Origin: an uncultured bacterium
GTDB taxonomy: Bacteria > Elusimicrobiota > Elusimicrobia > Elusimicrobiales > Elusimicrobiaceae
Assembly: GCA_949296525.1 (NCBI GenBank)
Contig: CASFOP010000008.1
Coordinates: 1-64,000, forward strand
Reading direction: 5' to 3'
DNA: 64,000 bases
Every line of letters begins with the position of its first letter. Position 1 is the first letter of the stretch. The position numbers and the translations under genes were made by a program. Of the stretch, positions 60,798 through 64,000 are shown one piece after another. The notes under the pieces were generated by a model that was given only the letters and a program-made list of their open reading frames with translations, ran no database searches and was not told the origin of the DNA.

Positions 60798-61488
60798 GCT
60801 GACCGGTCTGCTGCTGATAGACAAACCGCAAAATTTTACCTCCAATGACATCGTGGCCGTCGCACGCCGCGCGCTGGGCCTCAAACGCATCGGCCACAGC
60901 GGCACATTAGACCCTATGGCCACGGGGCTTTTAATAGTCCTGGTGGGCCGCGGCGCCACGCGCCTGCAGGAACGCTTTTTAAAACTGCCCAAAGTGTACC
61001 GTGCCGAACTGACGCTGGGAGCGGAAACGGACACCTGGGACGCGCAGGGACAAATCCTAAAAGAAATGCCCGTGCCCGCGCTGACCGCCGCGCAAATCCG
61101 CGACGCAGCGGAGAGCCTGACGGGCGAAGTGCGCCAGCAAATCCCCCCGTTCAGCGCCAAAAAAATAAACGGGCGCAAAATGTATGACCTGGCCCGTGCG
61201 GGGCAGGAAGTGGAAGCGCGTTTTAACACGGTGCAGATCTCGGCTTGGGAAGATATTGTTTTTGACGGAAAAAATAAAATATCTTTTACCCTGTGCTGTT
61301 CCTGCGGCACCTATGTACGCGCGCTGGGGCTGATGCTGGCCCGCGCACTGGGCACGACGGGGCATTTAACCGCGCTGCGCCGCCTGAAAATAGGGGATTT
61401 TGACGTATGCAACGCCCTGGACGGCGCTCTGCTGAAAACCGCGCCGCGGCAGGAAATTGTAAAATTTATAAAAGAGCCTGTTTTATGA
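60784..61488 (+). CDS. truB: tRNA pseudouridine-55 synthase
   Basis: The 234-residue protein has GLLLIDKPQNFTSNDIV, the catalytic-Asp motif HSGTLDPMATGLLIV, TDTWDAQGQ and CSCGTYVRAL. It isomerises U55 in the T-loop of tRNAs. It is short for the family because the C-terminal PUA domain is missing, as in several other bacteria. It overlaps the preceding gene by 14 bp and ribF by 4 bp. Confidence 0.95.
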   Translation: MQSTELTGLLLIDKPQNFTSNDIVAVARRALGLKRIGHSGTLDPMATGLLIVLVGRGATRLQERFLKLPKVYRAELTLGAETDTWDAQGQILKEMPVPALTAAQIRDAAESLTGEVRQQIPPFSAKKINGRKMYDLARAGQEVEARFNTVQISAWEDIVFDGKNKISFTLCCSCGTYVRALGLMLARALGTTGHLTALRRLKIGDFDVCNALDGALLKTAPRQEIVKFIKEPVL

Positions 61489-62390
61489 AACAAAAAAATT
61501 TTATTACGGTAGGGACTTTTGACGGCGTACATTTGGGACACCGGGCTTTGTTTAGCCGCCTGGAACAGCTGGCTGTACTGCACCAAATGCGCCCGCTGGT
61601 GCTGTATTTCCCCTATCCGCCCAAAACGCTTTTATCCCCCCGCCCCGAAATGACGGTGCTGTCCACCCCGCCGGAGAAAAAGGCGCTTTTCAAGGCCTGC
61701 CTGGCAGACGCGCCGCAGGAACTGGATTTTTTGGCATACCGTGAATATTCACCGGAGCAGTTCTTTAAAAAAGTGCTCCTGGAAAAATATCGCTGCGGCG
61801 GCATTTTGGCGGGGCCTGACTTTGCCTTCGGCAAAAACCGTCAGGGAAACGACCAATGGCTTAAAGAAAAATGCGCGCAGGCCAAACTGCCTTTTGAAGT
61901 CCTGCCGTTTTATGACGCGCCGGACGGGGCGAAAATTTCTTCTTCCCTTATCCGCAAAACGCTGGCCGAAGGAAATATCCCGCAGGCCAATGCCATGCTC
62001 GGACGCCGCTACAGCCTGGAAGGGCGGGTGGTAACGGGCAAAAAACTGGGCCGCAAACTGGGGTTTCCGACGGCTAACCTGGACATCAATTTTTACAAAC
62101 TCCTTCCGCTGGGCGTCTTTGCCGTCAAGGTGCGCGTGGGCAAAAAGTTTTACCGCGGCATTTGCAACATCGGCTTCCGCCCAACGGTCAACCCCATAGA
62201 CTCCATTATCCCGCTGACCGAAGTGCACATTTTGGATTTCAGCCAATCTATTTACGGCCGGCGCATAGAAGTGTTCTTTTATGACAAAATACGCGGCGAA
62301 GTGAAATTTAACGGGCTGGATGAACTCAAGGCCCAGCTCGCACGCGACAAACAAACCGCCAGGGAATGGATAACGGATAAGGATTTATAA
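61485..62390 (+). CDS. ribF: Bifunctional riboflavin kinase/FAD synthetase
   Basis: The 301-residue protein has an N-terminal nucleotidyltransferase domain (ITVGTFDGVHLGHRALF, ILAGPDFAFGKNRQGN, ISSSLIRKTLAEGNIPQAN) and a C-terminal flavokinase domain (GRKLGFPTANLDIN, GVFAVKV, FYRGICNIGFRPTVN, VEVFFYDKIRGEVKF-like end). It makes FMN and FAD from riboflavin. The ATG at 61485 sits in ATGA overlapping the truB stop; the longer open frame upstream lies within truB. Confidence 0.96.
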   Translation: MKQKNFITVGTFDGVHLGHRALFSRLEQLAVLHQMRPLVLYFPYPPKTLLSPRPEMTVLSTPPEKKALFKACLADAPQELDFLAYREYSPEQFFKKVLLEKYRCGGILAGPDFAFGKNRQGNDQWLKEKCAQAKLPFEVLPFYDAPDGAKISSSLIRKTLAEGNIPQANAMLGRRYSLEGRVVTGKKLGRKLGFPTANLDINFYKLLPLGVFAVKVRVGKKFYRGICNIGFRPTVNPIDSIIPLTEVHILDFSQSIYGRRIEVFFYDKIRGEVKFNGLDELKAQLARDKQTAREWITDKDL

Positions 62391-62394
62391 AACT

Positions 62395-62414
62395 CCCCGG
62401 GCTTATGCCCGGGG
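62395..62414. terminator. Hairpin after ribF
   Basis: The 8-bp stem CCCCGGGC/GCCCGGGG with a TTAT loop has only a short T-run on the plus strand. It may serve both converging genes. Confidence 0.55.
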
Positions 62415-62453
62415 TTCCTGATAAGAAATATGGATAAAACCGCGGCCCTGCCG

Positions 62454-62945
62454 TCAACAACAAGTGCAGTCTCCTTCCTCTACAGCAAGGGTTTTTAATA
62501 AATCATAATCTATTTCAGCACGGCAACCATCCACATTTTGGGAACCGAATAAATTACCATCATCATCCAGACACAAACACACATCGCCTTTATTCCAAGA
62601 AACGGCCGCCTTGGTTGTATTAGACAGCCTGTCGACATCACCCGTCATATATCCAAAGTCCCCAAACGGACAAGAATCTTTTATAGAAGAATTTTCGCAT
62701 GGAAACTGAATCGTTAAATTTGAGAAATCTTCACAAGGAGAATCATCGGTTTCACTATTAACGCTTGTTCCCGTTTCCAATTCACATATTTTTACTGCGT
62801 CAGCCACCGCGCGCAAATTGATAAGCGCCTCGGAAAAACGTGCTTTAGTGACTGCACGTTCATACTGCGGCAACGCCACCGCCGACAAAATACCGATAAT
62901 CAGCACCACGACCAAAAGTTCAATGAGCGTAAATCCTTTTTTCAT
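62454..62945 (-). CDS. Cysteine-rich type IV pilin/pseudopilin
   Basis: The 163-residue protein begins MKKGFTLIELLVVVLIIGIL, a class III signal peptide with Gly at -1 and Glu at +5. The PilE-like helix ALPQYERAVTKARFSEALINLRAVADAV follows. The C-terminal globular part contains ten Cys, ending with CTCC, suggesting several disulfides. The start at 62945 is chosen for the signal and for GGAGGG 5-6 nt upstream. Elusimicrobia are known for multiple pilin-like genes; this one stands alone, far from any assembly genes. Confidence 0.9.
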   Translation of the reverse strand: MKKGFTLIELLVVVLIIGILSAVALPQYERAVTKARFSEALINLRAVADAVKICELETGTSVNSETDDSPCEDFSNLTIQFPCENSSIKDSCPFGDFGYMTGDVDRLSNTTKAAVSWNKGDVCLCLDDDGNLFGSQNVDGCRAEIDYDLLKTLAVEEGDCTCC

Positions 62946-63107
62946 TTTATCCCTCCATAGTCTGTTAAATAACTTAAACACCTGCACAACAGATTTTTAT
63001 TTTTCCTATGTACAGGGTATCAAAAAAAAAGGTCAAGGATATGCGGTTTTAACAGCAAAATTCAACAAAAAAACAACCGATAAGACAAGATAACATCATT
63101 AAAATAA

Positions 63108-63166
63108 GCGGGGGCCGAACCCCCGCCCGTGAGCATCATTTATCAAACCTCCGGGAAGCCCGGAGG
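63108..63166 (-). terminator. Double terminator after the NHL-repeat gene
   Basis: Two perfect hairpins follow the stop: CCTCCGGG/CCCGGAGG (63148-63166) and GCGGGGG/CCCCCGC (63108-63126). Each is followed on the minus strand by a T-rich stretch. Confidence 0.8.
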
Positions 63167-63169
63167 AAA

Positions 63170-64000
63170 TCAGGCCGCGCCTTCTTTGGCCTCCTGCTTA
63201 AAAAGCACCTCATAAAAGCTGCGGCTGTCCGTTTCTTTTGGAGCCTGCACAAAAGAAGTGTAGCTGCTTGGTGCCCTTATCAAAGAAACCCCTTCCACAC
63301 GCCGCACCAACTGGTTGCCCGTATCTACAAAATATAGCATATCATACGGATTAATGGCCAGTGCGCCTGGATATGCCAGCTGCGCATCCCACGCATTTAT
63401 ATCTGAGCCGTTATACCCGCGTTTTCCAGTACCGGCCACAGTCTCCACTCCTGTTCGCTGGTTATGCAAATCCACCGTAATACGGCGGATGCGCTGATTG
63501 CCCGTATCCGCCACGTAGACGCGGCCAAAACGATCCAGCGCCAACCCCGTCGGTTCATTGAAGCTGGCATCCGAAGCAAAACCGGAATTATCCCCTTCGT
63601 ATCCTGCGCGGCCATTCCCTCCCAGTGTCAAAATTCGTTCATTTTGGTGATCCACAAAGCGGATTTTATGATTGCCCGTATCGGCAATGTATAAATTATC
63701 GTGCTTGTCAAACATGATGGCCGTCGGCCGGTTCAGGCTGATAGCAACGGCACGGCCCCAGTCGCCGTTATCGCGTCTTTCCCCGTCACCCGCCACGGTT
63801 TTTAATATGCCTGTTGTCCGGTCTACTTTACGGATACGGTTATTGCCGGTATCTGCGATATACAGCTCCCCCGCCCGGCTGATGGCTATGCCGGTAGGAT
63901 TATTCAGCGCCGATACAAGCGCCCGGGAACCTTCCCCTTCATAGCCGCGCCGGCCATTACCCGCCACCGTATGCAAATGGCCCCGTATATCCAGCAGGCG
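63170..64000 (-). CDS. NHL-repeat (beta-propeller) protein, 5' end cut by window edge
   Basis: The frame enters at the window edge and runs 276 codons to a TGA at 63170. At least five NHL repeats are visible (GIAISRAGELYIADTGNNRIRKV, LYIADTGNHKIRFV, RVYVADTGNQRIRRI, LYFVDTGNQLVRRVE), alternating with TVAGxGxRGYxG units as in secreted NHL proteins. It forms a propeller that binds protein, carbohydrate or other ligands. Function is unknown. The start, any signal peptide and further repeats lie outside the window. The C-terminal ~45 residues (APSSYTSFVQAPKETDSRSFYE) leave the repeat pattern. Confidence 0.85.
   Translation of the reverse strand, partial: RLLDIRGHLHTVAGNGRRGYEGEGSRALVSALNNPTGIAISRAGELYIADTGNNRIRKVDRTTGILKTVAGDGERRDNGDWGRAVAISLNRPTAIMFDKHDNLYIADTGNHKIRFVDHQNERILTLGGNGRAGYEGDNSGFASDASFNEPTGLALDRFGRVYVADTGNQRIRRITVDLHNQRTGVETVAGTGKRGYNGSDINAWDAQLAYPGALAINPYDMLYFVDTGNQLVRRVEGVSLIRAPSSYTSFVQAPKETDSRSFYEVLFKQEAKEGAA

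Overview
The window looks like a chromosome segment of a Gram-negative, host-associated member of the Elusimicrobia (Elusimicrobium-like gut lineage). This is inferred from gene content, not from a search. Supporting signs are two class-III-signal pseudopilins with the KKxFTLxELLVVV leader, outer-membrane proteins (FadL, OprB-type porin, TolC, small barrels), a YejM-like envelope protein, a compact division/cell-wall cluster, moderately GC-rich genes and a few sharply AT-rich islands.

Layout. 1-1.9 kb: truncated pilin gene, an alkyltransferase-like protein, dinB and one tRNA-Arg. 2-9.9 kb: POT-like transporter, a HEPN-like protein, a YejM-like sulfatase-fold protein, a YbaK deacylase and three DUF805 genes, one fused to an HD hydrolase. 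9.9-12.3 kb: sirtuin, SPL-like radical SAM protein and a voltage-gated cation channel. 12.4-15.7 kb: an aaxABC-type arginine uptake/decarboxylation operon like that of Chlamydia. 16-19.3 kb: rmuC, a small lipoprotein, and an ECF sigma/anti-sigma/periplasmic protein operon. 19.3-19.8 kb: a hairpin-rich non-coding stretch. 19.8-24.4 kb: a four-gene tripartite MacAB-TolC-like export operon. 24.6-35.6 kb: a secreted TIKI-like protein, a membrane-protein pseudogene carrying a frameshift and an in-frame stop, dCMP deaminase, two ankyrin-repeat genes with duplicated 3' ends and a third ankyrin remnant, a sugar kinase, a TPR protein, FadL and mutY.

35.6-38.5 kb: an AT-rich island with one unrecognised gene behind an operator-laden consensus promoter, followed by about 1.7 kb without a convincing gene. 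That stretch holds a long perfect palindrome, a predicted three-way-junction RNA and several terminator-like hairpins. It is the most promising place for something undescribed. 38.5-51.2 kb: one long minus-strand run, mnmE-mnmG-rsmG-(metallopeptidase)-rsmH-ftsL-ftsI-murF-mraY-ftsW-murG, lacking mraZ, murE and murD at their usual places. 51.3-54.3 kb: secreted and outer-membrane proteins plus a histidine-kinase remnant. 54.5-62.4 kb: rimP-nusA-infB (infB has a duplicated 3' end), a DUF190 gene, then rbfA-nrnA-truB-ribF, i.e. the standard translation-initiation/ribosome-maturation neighbourhood. 62.4-64 kb: a Cys-rich pilin and an NHL-repeat protein cut by the window end.

A recurrent feature is the promoter layout. 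At least ten genes on both strands have a -10-like hexamer ending only 6-8 nt before the start codon and no Shine-Dalgarno sequence, which predicts leaderless mRNAs. Other genes have strong AGGAG-type ribosome-binding sites.
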